Shown: positions 32,471-43,075 of the stretch, one piece after another
How positions within the stretch are numbered: the first letter of the stretch is position 1
Layout: each line of letters opens with the position of its first letter
NCBI GenBank assembly: GCA_037693485.1
Contig: CM075345.1
Coordinates: 81,350,001 to 81,414,000 of the forward strand
DNA length: 64,000 nt
Origin: Kitagawia praeruptora
Taxonomy: Eukaryota; Streptophyta; Magnoliopsida; Apiales; Apiaceae
Direction: 5' to 3'
The notes under the pieces: generated by a model
Databases searched by the model: none
What the model was told of the DNA's origin: nothing
The model's input: only the letters and a program-made list of their open reading frames with translations
Position numbers and translations under genes: made by a program

Positions 32471-33880
32471 CAAAACCAACAACCAACCCGACTGTAATCA
32501 GTATACACACATAACCCGATTACATATAGTCGATTTATTGGCGATTATGACAATTTCATCTCCCTCGATTCTGCCAGTAAGAACCCCAATTGTGCGGATA
32601 TAACAACAATCCCATCTCTATCAAACCCTAATTTAATTCTCTCTGTCTCTCCCTCTACATATATTTTTCGTTAATTTGATTAATTTCTGGCGCCGGCAAC
32701 TGGTAAGTCTTCATTTATGTGTATATTGCTCTTTTTTTTTTTTGCTTTGGATTTAGAATCTATTGGCTGCGACTTGTGATCGTAAAGGCTTCAAGTTCAA
32801 GATTTCTTTTAATATGTTAAGGCCATGTGTTCATATGGCGTATATAGATAGTTCGCCTTGCGGCGCCTTTTAGTTCGGTATATGCTACAAACATATAAAA
32901 TTGAATATAAGTCAAAGTTATATATAGGCAAACGAAATTTGGTAGCTCAGGTTCACTCTGGAATAAATTCTCGATGTGTTAGTCCCTTAGACGCTTACAA
33001 ATTATACTTCTGATTTCAGGGAATGTTGGCTGGCCATACATGCTATACCTTGATGAAATCTTACCACTGATGACAGGTCATCGACCCCTAAGAACCCCAT
33101 ATTTCATTAAGTTTCTGTTTTCAGATGACCCTGTAGTTTCTGCAAGGCATGTGAATTGGAGAGTTGCTCCTCGGCCTGCAGAGGAAGATCAGTAAATTTG
33201 AGCAAGTTTTCCGCAGGCTTGTATAAAGGTTAAAAAAAATTTCATTGGTACTGAGATCTCTGTTGCTCGAACTGAGACTATGTCTGTAAATTGTAACCAA
33301 TTGGATACGATGTGTTTACCTAAATTAGTTTTAGACTGCAATTTGGCTCTCCAGGCATGCTTTGCCTAATGCAGGGCCTTTATGGAGATCACTGTTGTTT
33401 GGATTCTATTAGAGGGCTCAGTGTCTATGTGCCTTGCATAATAACCAAGTCTGGGTATATGCTACAAACAGATAAACTCTTTTACACCACTTCCGGTTTA
33501 AAAGTGAGAAGTTTAGGACTTTTGCATTGATAACTTAAGGTGTTTTCTGATTTTCCTATTTCAATGGATTTCAAGATATGAAATTCGCCTTGCAGTATAG
33601 TAATCAATGGCACAGTTACTACTAAGTTTGCTAGGTAACAACATGTTTCGCATGCACTACTCTTAGCCTAGGTTGCGATTATTATAAACCACTTAAAAAA
33701 TAATTTGTTACAAATTTCTGGAACTTTTTTCTGCAGAAATTGTACAGCAGTTTATGAAGATTTTCAATAGCAGTTTATGCAGATTTTTTTGCAGCAACTT
33801 TGTTTAATTAGTTTGTATATTTAATTGGTTTGTTTAAGCTTTTAATTACTTTACATTGATCTGATATTTGTTTTGAAACA
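32471..33880 (+). other. Presumed promoter and untranslated/first-exon region of the cargo gene
   Basis: CT-rich leader (TCTCTCTGTCTCTCCCTC near 32638) with a plausible splice donor CTGGTAAGT at 32700. A short open stretch at about 33021-33196 (between an acceptor CAGG and a TAA) has unremarkable composition and no recognised family. No other gene signal. Confidence 0.4.
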
Positions 33881-33891
33881 TTGCAGGAACT

Positions 33892-35998
33892 ATGGATGTC
33901 CCCTGTGGGCCTCTTGATCGATCACTATTGTACATGCAGGATGACCATATTAGCACAAAGATATGGGAGGGTGGTAAGGGACAAACTGACCTTATATAAT
34001 TTGACAGCTAATATGGGTAAGTGGGTTTTAGAGGCTGATCAGCGGTCATTGCTGGCTAGATGGGGTTTTGAAGGGTTTGCTAACCCTCGGGTTGTTCAAC
34101 AGAATGACGTTTCTTTGATCACGGCCCTGGTGGAGAGGTGGAGGTCGGAGACCAACTCATTTCACTTTCCTTTTGGTGAGCTGACGATTACCCTAGAGGA
34201 TGTTTATATGATTCTAGGTTTGCCGGTCAATGGCAATGCTATTACCCTTGATGAGCCTAAGAACCCCAAGGTTTATTGGATGAAGAACTGGGATGATCCA
34301 AATTTAGGGGAGAAACAAAGGGAGCCTATGTATTCGGGTGGGAAGAATGGGATTAAATTACACTCCTTGCGGAAAGAATATGGTTCCAGGCCAGCGAGGG
34401 ACCCCAAGGTGCCGGTTGATCCGGAGGTAATTGAGCGGGAGTGCTTATTGCATACACGGGCATATGTGTTGTTTATCATTGGGGGTATCCTGTTTCCTAC
34501 ATCCAACCGGGTTTCTGTGCATCCCCGATACTTGCAACTCTTGCAGGAGCCGAGTGAGATTGCTAATTATGCTTGGGGCGCCGCTGTTCTGGCACACTTG
34601 TACAGATCTTTGGGTAAAGCTGCGCATAAGTCGAGCCCAATGTTTGCCGGGTGTACATTGCTTATTCAGTTGTGGGCCTGGGAGAGAGTTTTAGTCGGAC
34701 AACCGAGGATTGCACCGTTTCAGGAGCTTACATGGCCGAGGGCAGTGGCATGGGCAGAGCCGGTGTCGAATAGGAGGGTTAACCCCCACCACCACACGGG
34801 AGGATATCGCGGAGATTTTGATAGTTTTCAGTTGTATTGGCTGAACTGGACCCCGTATTCCGGGTTTTATGAGAGGGAGGGTGCTGATGAGGATGATGAC
34901 TTGTGGACTGCCCATCATATGGCTCTATGTCGTATCCCATTGATCCACTTTGATATTGTTGAGTTACAGATGTCGGATAGGGTCATGAGACAGTTTGGTA
35001 TGATGCAGCATATACCGGAGGGGCCTTTTGACATGACTAATATACGGACGGAGAAGGCGATGACTTTTAAGAGGTTAAATCATAAAGTGATTTTTCAGAG
35101 TTTTGTGAATGAGTGGCATAGTATTCAGGACACAGGGGGGGACTTGGTCACGGAGCGAGATTATGCATCTGTTGAGGAGTACAATCAGTGGTTTATGCGT
35201 GTCAGCAAGTTGAGGATTGCTCCTTTTGTGGTTCCTGATGACCAAAAGATACTACCGCGTGATTGATACAACCAACAATTTATGGCTAATGCGGTATGTT
35301 AGTGTTACGTGCATTATTTTAGTATTTTTCATTTTCAATTCTTCAATCAGTGGTTTACACTATTTGTTTGTAGTTTTCGTTTTTAGTAACATTGTTTACT
35401 TATTTTAATTCTTGCATAATTAATGTTTTTTTTTGCTAAATCTTGCATAATTAATGTTGTTTGTAGGTGTAGAAACATTGCAATTGTAGGGATTACTTGT
35501 TTTAATTCATTCGTTATTATGTTGTTTGTAGGCAGAGAGTGGTATGAGGCTTCTATATGAGGTTCACAAGCGCAATCCTGGTGACTGGTTCTATGAAATG
35601 CTTCCAGATTTCTTAGGACGTTATGATCGGGCCTTCACTGAATGGAAGGGACTTGCATGGAATAGACCTCCTTTCTTAAAGGATGAGCAACCACCCTCTC
35701 CCCCTCATGTACATAAGCAGCCTCATGTGAATGATGTACGTGAGATGAACATTGATCCCAGTGCTCCTACTTCTTCGCAGCAGACCCCTGCCCCCGTTCT
35801 TGGCTCCCACAAACGTACACGTGAGGTACTAATTGTTAAGAATCTGTCTAATTCAAGAACTTGTAATCTTTTGAACTTCTTTTTATTGTATATGTACATG
35901 ATTTTAATTCTTTACAAATATGGCAGGTTGATACATCTGGTACCGACTCACATGTTGAGGATACCACACTTCCCGTCTTCCATAAACGTCCACGTGAG
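33892..35998 (+). pseudogene. Plant mobile domain (PMD, MAIN/MAIL-like) gene carried by the MULE; at least three exons, disrupted
   Basis: The main open frame (in phase from about 34008 to 35263) shows PMD hallmarks: LLARWGFEGF, LITALVERWRSETNSFHFPF, GELTITLEDVYMILGLPVNG, and an aminotransferase-like PMD body to residue about 450. The family-like N-terminus GPLDRSLLYMQDDHIS starts at ATG 33892 in another frame. A 34-nt GT..AG stretch (33974-34007) would join the frames but is too short for a normal plant intron, so a frameshift is likelier. A TGA at 35264-35266 interrupts the frame nine codons before a good donor (GTATGT, 35294). Exon 2 is 35532-35825 (GDWFYEMLPDFLGRYD) and exon 3 is 35927-35998; both end in the near-repeat HK.RE. 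Host PMD proteins (MAIN, MAIL1) act in the nucleus in TE silencing and gene expression; the role of TE-borne copies is unknown. Confidence 0.8.
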
Positions 35999-36433
35999 GT
36001 ACTAATTTATACATCTGTTTATCTTTACAGATACCTGCTATTATTTATGCAAGCGATTGTGAGGTCCTCTGGTCTGTTTCACATGTAGTAAGATATGTAT
36101 TGAACTTGAAGCAAGTTCCTTTTATGCCTACTTGTTTATCTACAAACTCTATCTCCCTGCCCATTAAATGTACGTACCTGATGAATAAAAGAATATAAAA
36201 AATAAAATTCTAGTGAAGATGCAAAAGAGTGCATCATTTATATATGGTAGGACAAATATATGTATGGTTTCATCATCTTTAGCATTCCTCTGAATAATTC
36301 TTTAGTGTTGTTGGATGTCTTTAACTTATTTTCTTTTTTTACCAGGATTATATAATGGTAGTTTAACTTAGTTTAACTTATACTAGCTATTTACTCAATA
36401 CTTTGGGTAATTACTGACTTCTGGGCAGCAATG

Positions 36434-37166
36434 CATCTATAAAAATATTATAAATAAATAAAACACTACTCTCTTTTATTCGAAGATACTCTCACTCTTC
36501 TTTCATACTCCGTAAGTCATAACCCAAAAGTCTTACATAGCCAACCTGACATGATACACAAACAATTTAATTCCTATTTATAAAATAAAAACAACACCTA
36601 AATAATAATAATAATACATTATACATGCAAATGCAGAGCCTTGTGAGCTTTAGTAGAAAAAATTAAGGTTTTGGGTACAAAAATATGAGTGAAAAAACAG
36701 AGAGAATCTATGAAATATATGAATGTGGACAAATGAAAAGTAATGTACACAAGCTTCTAAATTTATATTACTAGTTTAACAACGATAATGCTTACGTTCA
36801 TTTCCTTTACGATTTTGGGAAGTTCAATTATCAGCTTAAACTCCGGTTTGGCTACTTGTGTCTTTACGTAGTATCTACACTTGATTTATATTAATGTTTT
36901 GAGTAATATTCTAAGATTTATTGTTAAATCAAATGTTAATCAGGACCACAACATCTATAAAAATATTATAAATAAATAAAACACTACTCTCTTTTATTCG
37001 AAGATACTCTCACTCTTCTTTCATACTCCGTAAGTCATAACCCAAAAGTCTTACATAGCCAACCTGACATGATACACAAACAATTTAATTCCTATTTATA
37101 AAATAAAAACAACACCTAAATAATAATAATAATAATACATTATACATGCAAATGCAGAGCCTTGTG
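36434..37166. repeat. Duplicated 212/215-bp segment ahead of the Ulp1 exon
   Basis: 36434-36645 and 36952-37166 are near-identical direct repeats (CATCTATAAAAATATTATAA ... GCAGAGCCTTGTG) about 520 bp apart. The right copy ends in the acceptor and first bases of the Ulp1 exon; the left copy carries the same acceptor but is followed by non-coding sequence. Confidence 0.9.
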
Positions 37167-37708
37167 TGATGTTGCGTTCTTCCCAGTTTGCACTGAATCG
37201 CATTGGTACTTGTTCGTTGTTGACCTTTGCAAAATGAAAGTGATGTTGATTGATCCTATTCGAGACGAGAAACCTATCAGTGGGAGGGAAATATACCCTC
37301 TTCAGTTCTACGTTATGGTAAAAAAAAGTTATTATTTTTAGTTACGTACTTTATTGATCCGAATGTATTAACTTGAATATGTGGTAATAAACGTATGAAA
37401 TTTTGTAGGAAAAATTTCTCCCCTACATGCTTAATAAATTGCATCCAGACCGCTTTCGCGCAAATAGATATATGAGGGTTGGGGAAATCCAAGGACGCCC
37501 TAAACAGGTTGGTGGAGTTGATTGTGGCGTGTATGTTTGCAAGTACATGGATGCCATACTTCATGGGTTGGACTTGGGAAAGGAAAAGTGGAACCCTATT
37601 TTGGATGTTACAACCTTCCGATATCGCATAGCACATGAGTTAAAGCAGGGGGAAGCACGTTGGATGCCTGAAAAGTCGATCAATGAAAGGTTGAGGGGAT
37701 GTACATAA
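37158..37708 (+). CDS. Ulp1-type SUMO protease (peptidase C48), C-terminal catalytic part, two exons
   Basis: Exon 37158-37317 encodes CDVAFFPVCTESHWYLFVVD (catalytic His in SHW) and MLIDP (catalytic Asp). After an intron (37318-37408, GTAAAA...TTGTAG) exon 37409-37708 encodes GGVDCGVYVCKYMD (catalytic Cys, with the Gln-containing PKQV just before) and ends at TAA. The phase fits, and the catalytic triad is complete, so this half could be active. Ulp1/SENP enzymes remove or process SUMO. Upstream exons are not resolved; the domain may be the C-terminal part of the PMD gene at 33892, since both are on the plus strand and PMD-Ulp1 combinations occur among plant TE genes. ULP-like genes are known cargo of plant MULEs (Kaonashi type). 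Confidence 0.88.
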
Positions 37709-37884
37709 TTGTTTGGATTTTGGATTAAATTAGATTTGTAATTATAGTAAACTTTTGAGGGGATGTACATAATTGTTTGGATTTTGGATTAAATTAGATT
37801 TGTAATTATAGTAGACTTTTGAGGGGATGTACATAATTGTTTGGATTTTGGATTAAATTAGATTTGTAATTATAGTAGACTTTT
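37690..37884. repeat. 64-bp minisatellite overlapping the Ulp1 stop
   Basis: Three copies of a unit with GAGGGGATGTACATAATTGT and TTAAATTAGATTTGTAATTA; the first copy includes the Ulp1 stop codon. Confidence 0.92.
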
Positions 37885-38395
37885 GATTGTGTATGTTGGA
37901 TTTCGTAGTTTGGATTTTGGACTATTAATTTTGGTTTGATTTGAGAAATTGTAGTTGGTTGGATTTTGGTATTGGAAGGGAAGGTTATTGTAGTTTATTT
38001 GGGCAGAATAGGCAGAAGAATACAAAACAGGTAAAACCTGGGCAGAACTGGAAACAGGAAAAACCTGTCAAAAAATTCGAACATACCCACAATGTTTCAT
38101 TGCGGGCACCCGCAATGTTTCATTGTGGGTGCGCTGGATTTTTTTTTTACAGTTTAGTCACTACAGTGTTCTATTCTTTCAGTTTTTGCATCAAAGTTTG
38201 TAAAAATTACACCAAACCTTCTGTCCATTTTTGGTTTTTTTTTTTCAAAAAAAAGTTTTTTTTCAATTTTTTTTAAACATGTAATTTTCATTGTGAATAT
38301 TAATAATCCGAATATAAAAAACAAGAATTACTTCATTACATATTGTAATCAAATTAATCCATTATTACATGATAATTTGGAGTTCTACATTGCAT
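37885..38395. other. Intergenic region between the convergent Ulp1 and transposase genes
   Basis: Holds two ATG-TTT-CAT hairpins (about 38086-38130) and poly(T)/poly(A) runs near 38140-38275. No gene seen. Both genes' transcripts should end here. Confidence 0.7.
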
Positions 38396-40849
38396 CTAGG
38401 TAGTCTTCTTAGGACAATTTCTCCTATCATGATTTGCTCCTTCCATTTTGCATTTTCCGCACATCCGTGGTTTCTTCGTTGAAGTCGATGTTTCAATACC
38501 ACTTTTTTGTCTCCTGGCTTTCTTTCTTCCTTTAGTTTGTGACATTGGTGGATCCAATATGTGATCATCTTCGCCTTCATGGTGAAACGACTTATTCATT
38601 CTTTCATTGTGCTTCTCTTCCGGAAAAGATTCATTGATGTACACCTTCTTTCTCTCAATCCAATCCATCAAATAATGGTACCGCGGGGCGGTAACACTAC
38701 CAATCACACCTAAACTTTGAAAAGCATTGCATAATGAACTATACCTTGCCGTTTGTGATTCAACAACATTAACATGCTCGGGAGGGGTATAAGGTAAAGG
38801 TCCTGCAACTTTGTTGCCATTCGTTGTCCACCTCACTTTGATACATTCTCGGGGTATTTCCGTATTGTGTTTCTTATTAAGGTAACGGATCATGTGTCTA
38901 CAAATCATGCCGGAATGTTCAAATTTCTTACAAGCACATGAAATTTTCCCGTCAAACGTAACCGATAGAGTATAAAGTTTTCTACAACTCTCCGGCACCG
39001 TGGATTTTTCTACCAAGTACATCCTAGGAAAAGATCTTCCATCTTGTTTAACACTCTTAACAATAAAAGATCCGCTTTTTTTAAGCTCATTTTGAAAACG
39101 TTTAAACATCTCCTTTGTGTAAATCGTGGATGCATGAGTCTCCAAAGACGAATTATATAATAATCCCCTAGAAGTATGCACGGTCACGTGATCCGCTTGA
39201 ATCTCATTAAGATATTGTTTCTCCAAAGCCTTTTGTGAGTTCTCAATAAATTCTTTCAAACCGGTTGACGCTTTAACATACTCGTCGAAAAAAGAATTCA
39301 TGGACTCGCTCCTTGAAGTGGTAGTCATTCCGGCGGAAAAATATTGCCTCGTGTATGCACTAATCCATTGTCTCCTAATTGCATACATTTCATTTAGCCA
39401 AACATGATTCCCGAGACCATACTTTTCAACCAACACCTCCCAACTACCTTCGAATTCGGTAGGTGACAGTGACTTGTAAACACATGAGTTAAATTCTTTC
39501 TTAAAATCCGGAAATCGAGTATACAAAGAAGATAATTTCTCGGGAAACTTTTTACTTATATGCCACGTACAATAAGTATGATTTGTTTGTGGCATAACCG
39601 CGGCAATAGCATTTCCTAAAGCAATGTCTTGATCGGTAATAATTGTAACCGGATGTTTGTTATCAACGGCTTCCAACCATGTTTCCAAAACCCATTTGTA
39701 AGATGTTTCTTTTTCATCCCTTATAAGTGCAAATCCAAACAAAATATTTTGGTAGTGGTGGTTCACACCCGTAATAGGTATAAAAGGCATACAATACCTA
39801 TTAGTTCGATAAGTCGAGTCGAAGGTAACCACGTCTCCAAAATTATTGTAAGCAAGAAGTGAACGAGAATCAACCCACACCAAACCCCTAACACGACTCT
39901 CCTCGTCCACATCAACTCGATAGAAAAAATTTCTACCACAAGTTTCTTTCAATTCTCCTAGCAAAGCCAAACCACACTCCGCATCACCGGAATCGAACAC
40001 CCGACGCCGAATGTCACGAATGACATTACGTATCTCTTGACTAGAATAACCAAGATGTTGAATACCACCACATGACTCCCTAAGTAATTTCATTATTTTC
40101 TTGGTCTCGATCCCCGATTTGTGAAACAACTCAATTAATGATCGGGTGACCGAATCTATATTACGCGATCTTTGCATAAATTGTACCTTATCCGGGGTAA
40201 CCATGGCATGGTTGTGTTCTAACTTGACCGTAGTAACTTCCCATTTATTCAGATTCACTTTTTGAGTGAGGGACATCCGAGCTTCACAATCGGTTCTATC
40301 AATAAAATCTCTTGGCCGCTTTCCTTTACCCATTACTTCACCATTCGGTGTGTTCGAACCCCGTCTCCCACCCTTACGACAAATATACATCCGCGACGCA
40401 AGATCATCAACTTCTTTTTGTTTATGAGTGCTCCTAATAATTATCTCAAATCCCACACTACGACCATAATTTCTATAAAACGATTCCGCTTCTTGTAAAT
40501 AATCAAATTGCATACCAACATAAGGCACTACATCATTCATATTTTCAATACTAATATCTTCTCCAATATTACCATCATCATCAACAATATCCTTTTTTCC
40601 AATACTAACATCTTCATCACTTTCAAAAGTCTTTTTTTCTTTTTCCTTAGAATTAGAAGTATCACCAAATTTTTTATCAACATTATCAACATCATCATCA
40701 ATATCATCAACATCTATTGTTTCATGAATTTCATCATCATTATCATCAAAAATTTTACGATAAACTCTACTATTTCGAATGGGAGTCACATAATTAAAGT
40801 CTTTATGATCACTTGAAGAAGAATCACTATCAAATAAATAACGAGCCAT
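38396..40849 (-). CDS. MULE transposase, FAR1-like, intact single exon
   Basis: 817 residues from ATG 40849; a non-ATG extension to 40999 would only translate the hairpin region, and the remnant at 7060 starts at the same Met. The N-terminus (1-105) is acidic and low-complexity. FAR1 DNA-binding domain lies at about 118-220 (SVGFEIIIRS, DCEARMSL, HNHAM). MULE transposase domain at about 335-435 has Asp344 in VTFDSTYRTN and Asp406 in TDQD; Glu515 in SRSESMN is the likely third catalytic acid. The SWIM zinc finger is C638, C640, C650, H652. A C-terminal zinc knuckle has C797, C800, H807, C812 next to basic KGRKKARRQK. Length and order match FAR1/Jittery-type MULE transposases, which bind terminal inverted repeats and excise the element. 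No stop or frameshift, so it may be functional. Confidence 0.96.
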   Translation of the reverse strand: MARYLFDSDSSSSDHKDFNYVTPIRNSRVYRKIFDDNDDEIHETIDVDDIDDDVDNVDKKFGDTSNSKEKEKKTFESDEDVSIGKKDIVDDDGNIGEDISIENMNDVVPYVGMQFDYLQEAESFYRNYGRSVGFEIIIRSTHKQKEVDDLASRMYICRKGGRRGSNTPNGEVMGKGKRPRDFIDRTDCEARMSLTQKVNLNKWEVTTVKLEHNHAMVTPDKVQFMQRSRNIDSVTRSLIELFHKSGIETKKIMKLLRESCGGIQHLGYSSQEIRNVIRDIRRRVFDSGDAECGLALLGELKETCGRNFFYRVDVDEESRVRGLVWVDSRSLLAYNNFGDVVTFDSTYRTNRYCMPFIPITGVNHHYQNILFGFALIRDEKETSYKWVLETWLEAVDNKHPVTIITDQDIALGNAIAAVMPQTNHTYCTWHISKKFPEKLSSLYTRFPDFKKEFNSCVYKSLSPTEFEGSWEVLVEKYGLGNHVWLNEMYAIRRQWISAYTRQYFSAGMTTTSRSESMNSFFDEYVKASTGLKEFIENSQKALEKQYLNEIQADHVTVHTSRGLLYNSSLETHASTIYTKEMFKRFQNELKKSGSFIVKSVKQDGRSFPRMYLVEKSTVPESCRKLYTLSVTFDGKISCACKKFEHSGMICRHMIRYLNKKHNTEIPRECIKVRWTTNGNKVAGPLPYTPPEHVNVVESQTARYSSLCNAFQSLGVIGSVTAPRYHYLMDWIERKKVYINESFPEEKHNERMNKSFHHEGEDDHILDPPMSQTKGRKKARRQKSGIETSTSTKKPRMCGKCKMEGANHDRRNCPKKTT

Positions 40850-41100
40850 GAAAAATACTAACCTTGATTTTTTTCTCCAAAAATCGGCAGAACAGAATAG
40901 CGGGAATGAATACACTGCTTTAAAACTTACAAAAGAAAAGGGAGTTTTGTATGTGAATAGTAATTCGGAACACCCACAATGTTTCATTGTGGGCGTCAAT
41001 TTTAAAAAACTTAAAATTGTTTAAGAAGGGGACAAAAATCAAGTGGCTTTCACTATCATGCATGATTATGTCCAGTTATGATTACCACTACTAATATAAA
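40850..41100 (-). promoter_or_regulatory. Presumed transposase promoter/5' UTR with hairpin
   Basis: Between the transposase ATG and the arm repeats lies an ATG-TTT-CAT hairpin (40974-40996) and the TTGTTTAAGAAGGGGACAAA block shared with 32330. A TATA-like element cannot be picked out with confidence. Confidence 0.35.
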
Positions 41101-41970
41101 CACACAGGTAGGTTATGTCATTACTTTCACTATTTTTCATTTTCTTTTCATTTCCCCCCATTTTTTACTAGTTTGTAAAATAAATTAAAAAATTAAATAA
41201 AAATAAGAAAATACTAATTTTTAAACATAAATTCATACACACCAAAATAGTCATATTTGTGTGATAAATGTTACCCTGCTTTCACTAATTTACCATTTGT
41301 TTTGATTTTTTTCCCTATTTATAACTAGTTTGTAAAATAAATTAAAAAATTAAATAAAAATATGAAAATGCTAATTTTTAAACATAAATTCATACACAAC
41401 AAAGTAGTCATACTACGTGGGTGTGTATAAATTCTAAATAAAAATTTGAATTTTTTTCTAATTTATTTTTATTTTTAAGTATTTATTCCTATTTTAAGTT
41501 AATTTTATAAAATTGACGCCCACAATGAAACATTGCGGGTGTCAAGCCTGCAAAATAAATTAAAAAATTAAATAAAAATAGGAAAATGATAATTTTTAAA
41601 CACAAATTCATACACACCAAAGTAGTATTACTCACTATTTGTGAATAAATGTTACCATGCTTTCACTAATTTTCCATTTTTTTTATTTTTCCCCTATTTT
41701 TAACTAGTTTGTAAAATAAATTAAAAAATTAAATAAAAATAGGAAAATGCCAATTTTTTCACATAAATTCATACACACCAAATTAATCATACTGTGTGCG
41801 TGTGTGTGTGTGTATAAATTCGTAATGAAAATTTGGGTTTTTTTTCTATTTTATATTTATTTTTAAGTATTTATTCCTATTTTTATTTAATTTTTTAAAG
41901 CTGACGCCCACAATGAAACATTGCGGGTGTGACGCCCACAATGAAACATTGCGGGTGTGACGCCCACAAT
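41101..41970. repeat. MULE right-arm subterminal repeats, inner copy
   Basis: Units of roughly 157-220 bp with ATAAATTCATACACACCAAA, TTTCACTAATTT.CCATTT and CTAGTTTGTAAAATAAATTA, plus hairpins at 41515-41545 and three at 41903-41962. The same word order occurs in the 164-bp arm repeats of the non-autonomous MULE. Confidence 0.85.
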
Positions 41971-42547
41971 GATACTCTATGGATTTTAAACGTTCCCCTA
42001 TAATTATTATCTCTCTTCCTCTCTTCATCTCTATCCATACATCCACTTCAACAAAATTCCTCTCCCTTTCTCCAAATCATCCCAAAATCATCTTTATCCC
42101 CAAATCATCCCCAAAATTCCTCTCTTCATCTCTATCCATACATCCACTTCAACAAAATTCCTCTCCCTTTCTCCAAATCATCCCCAAATCATCTCTATCC
42201 CCAAATCATCCCCAAAATTCCTCTCTTCATCTCTATCCATACATCCACTTCAACAAAATTCCTCTCCCTTTCTCCAAATCATCCCCAAATCATCTCTATC
42301 CCCAAATCATCCCCAAAATTCCTCTCTTCATCTCTATCCATACATCCACTTTACCGAAATTTAGAGTAAAAAAACCCTTTCTCCAAATCATCCCCCTTAT
42401 ACATGGATTCATGGTTTTGGATTTCGAATTTTTATATACTTATCATTGTTATCGTTGTGTTTTACTGCATCGAAATCCTACAATGGTATCCTAACTACTT
42501 GCATCAAATCATGATTTGGTTATATGTCTGGTGTATTGTGATGCTCT

Positions 42548-42673
42548 AAGCCGGGGGTCTTCACGGAAACAGCCTCTCTACTGTAAAGTAGGGGTATGGT
42601 CTGCGTACATTTTACCCTCCCCAGACCCTGCTTCATGCGGGATATACTGGGTATGTTTGGTTTGGTTTGGTTT
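42548..42673 (+). mobile_element. 5'-truncated SINE (Au-like)
   Basis: Contains GGAAACAGCCTCTCTACTG, GGTATGGTCTGCGTACATTT and CCCCAGACCCTGCTTCATGC, the conserved tRNA-unrelated part of plant Au-type SINEs, and ends in repeated TTTGG. A perfect 15-bp target duplication GTATTGTGATGCTCT flanks it (42533-42547, 42674-42688). The tRNA-derived head with A/B boxes is missing. Confidence 0.92.
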
Positions 42674-42696
42674 GTATTGTGATGCTCTTGACTGTT

Positions 42697-42698
<2 letters not shown>

Positions 42699-42727
<29 letters not shown>

Positions 42728-42764
42728 AAGAAGAAGAAGAAGAAGAAGAAGAAGAAGAAGAAGG
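42699..42764. repeat. (GAA)n microsatellite
   Basis: About 22 GAA/AAG triplets. The arginine-rich frame across it is not a gene. Confidence 0.95.
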
Positions 42765-43075
42765 TGAAGAAAATGAAGAAGAATAAGATCATATTGTCTG
42801 GTGATGATGAAGACGATGATGGTTTTGACGAAATTGAATAATGTTTGTAAACTTAGTTTTGATGCTTTTCACGAAGTTGAGTATTAATGTTGTTTGTGAA
42901 CATTAAATTCGTAGCATTTATGGTGTGGTGAATCTGTAGGTTGTTAATGTTGAATGGCTTTGTGGTGACTGCAATATTGAAATGTAATGAAATGGAATGG
43001 AATGGCATAACCTGCAATTTTTTCTTTAAAAACCCAGAAAACCGACCGTTAGCCTTTATAAATGGTCGGTTTTCT

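Larger units (their letters stand above)
41971..43075. other. Spacer between the two right-arm copies
   Basis: Holds a 101-bp tandem repeat (42001-42395, about 3.5 units, CTTCATCTCTATCCATACAT), a truncated SINE, a GAA microsatellite and a hairpin AAAACCGACC...GGTCGGTTTT (43036-43071). The 171-codon frame across the repeat is an artefact of the repeat. Confidence 0.75.

Noticed and set aside
33021..33196. Short open stretch ending RPAEEDQ before the PMD gene
   Set aside because: Possible captured exon, but no family is recognisable and splice context is weak; left as part of the upstream region.
40508..40816. Ile/Asn-rich plus-strand frame (likewise 6746-7048)
   Set aside because: Antisense shadow of the acidic N-terminus of the MULE transposase.
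41979..42494. 171-codon frame rich in Ser/Pro/His
   Set aside because: It spans a 101-bp tandem repeat (not a multiple of 3) and repeats in shifting frames; no family features.
42516..42792. Arginine-rich frame and its Phe-rich opposite frame
   Set aside because: Translation of the (GAA)n microsatellite plus SINE.
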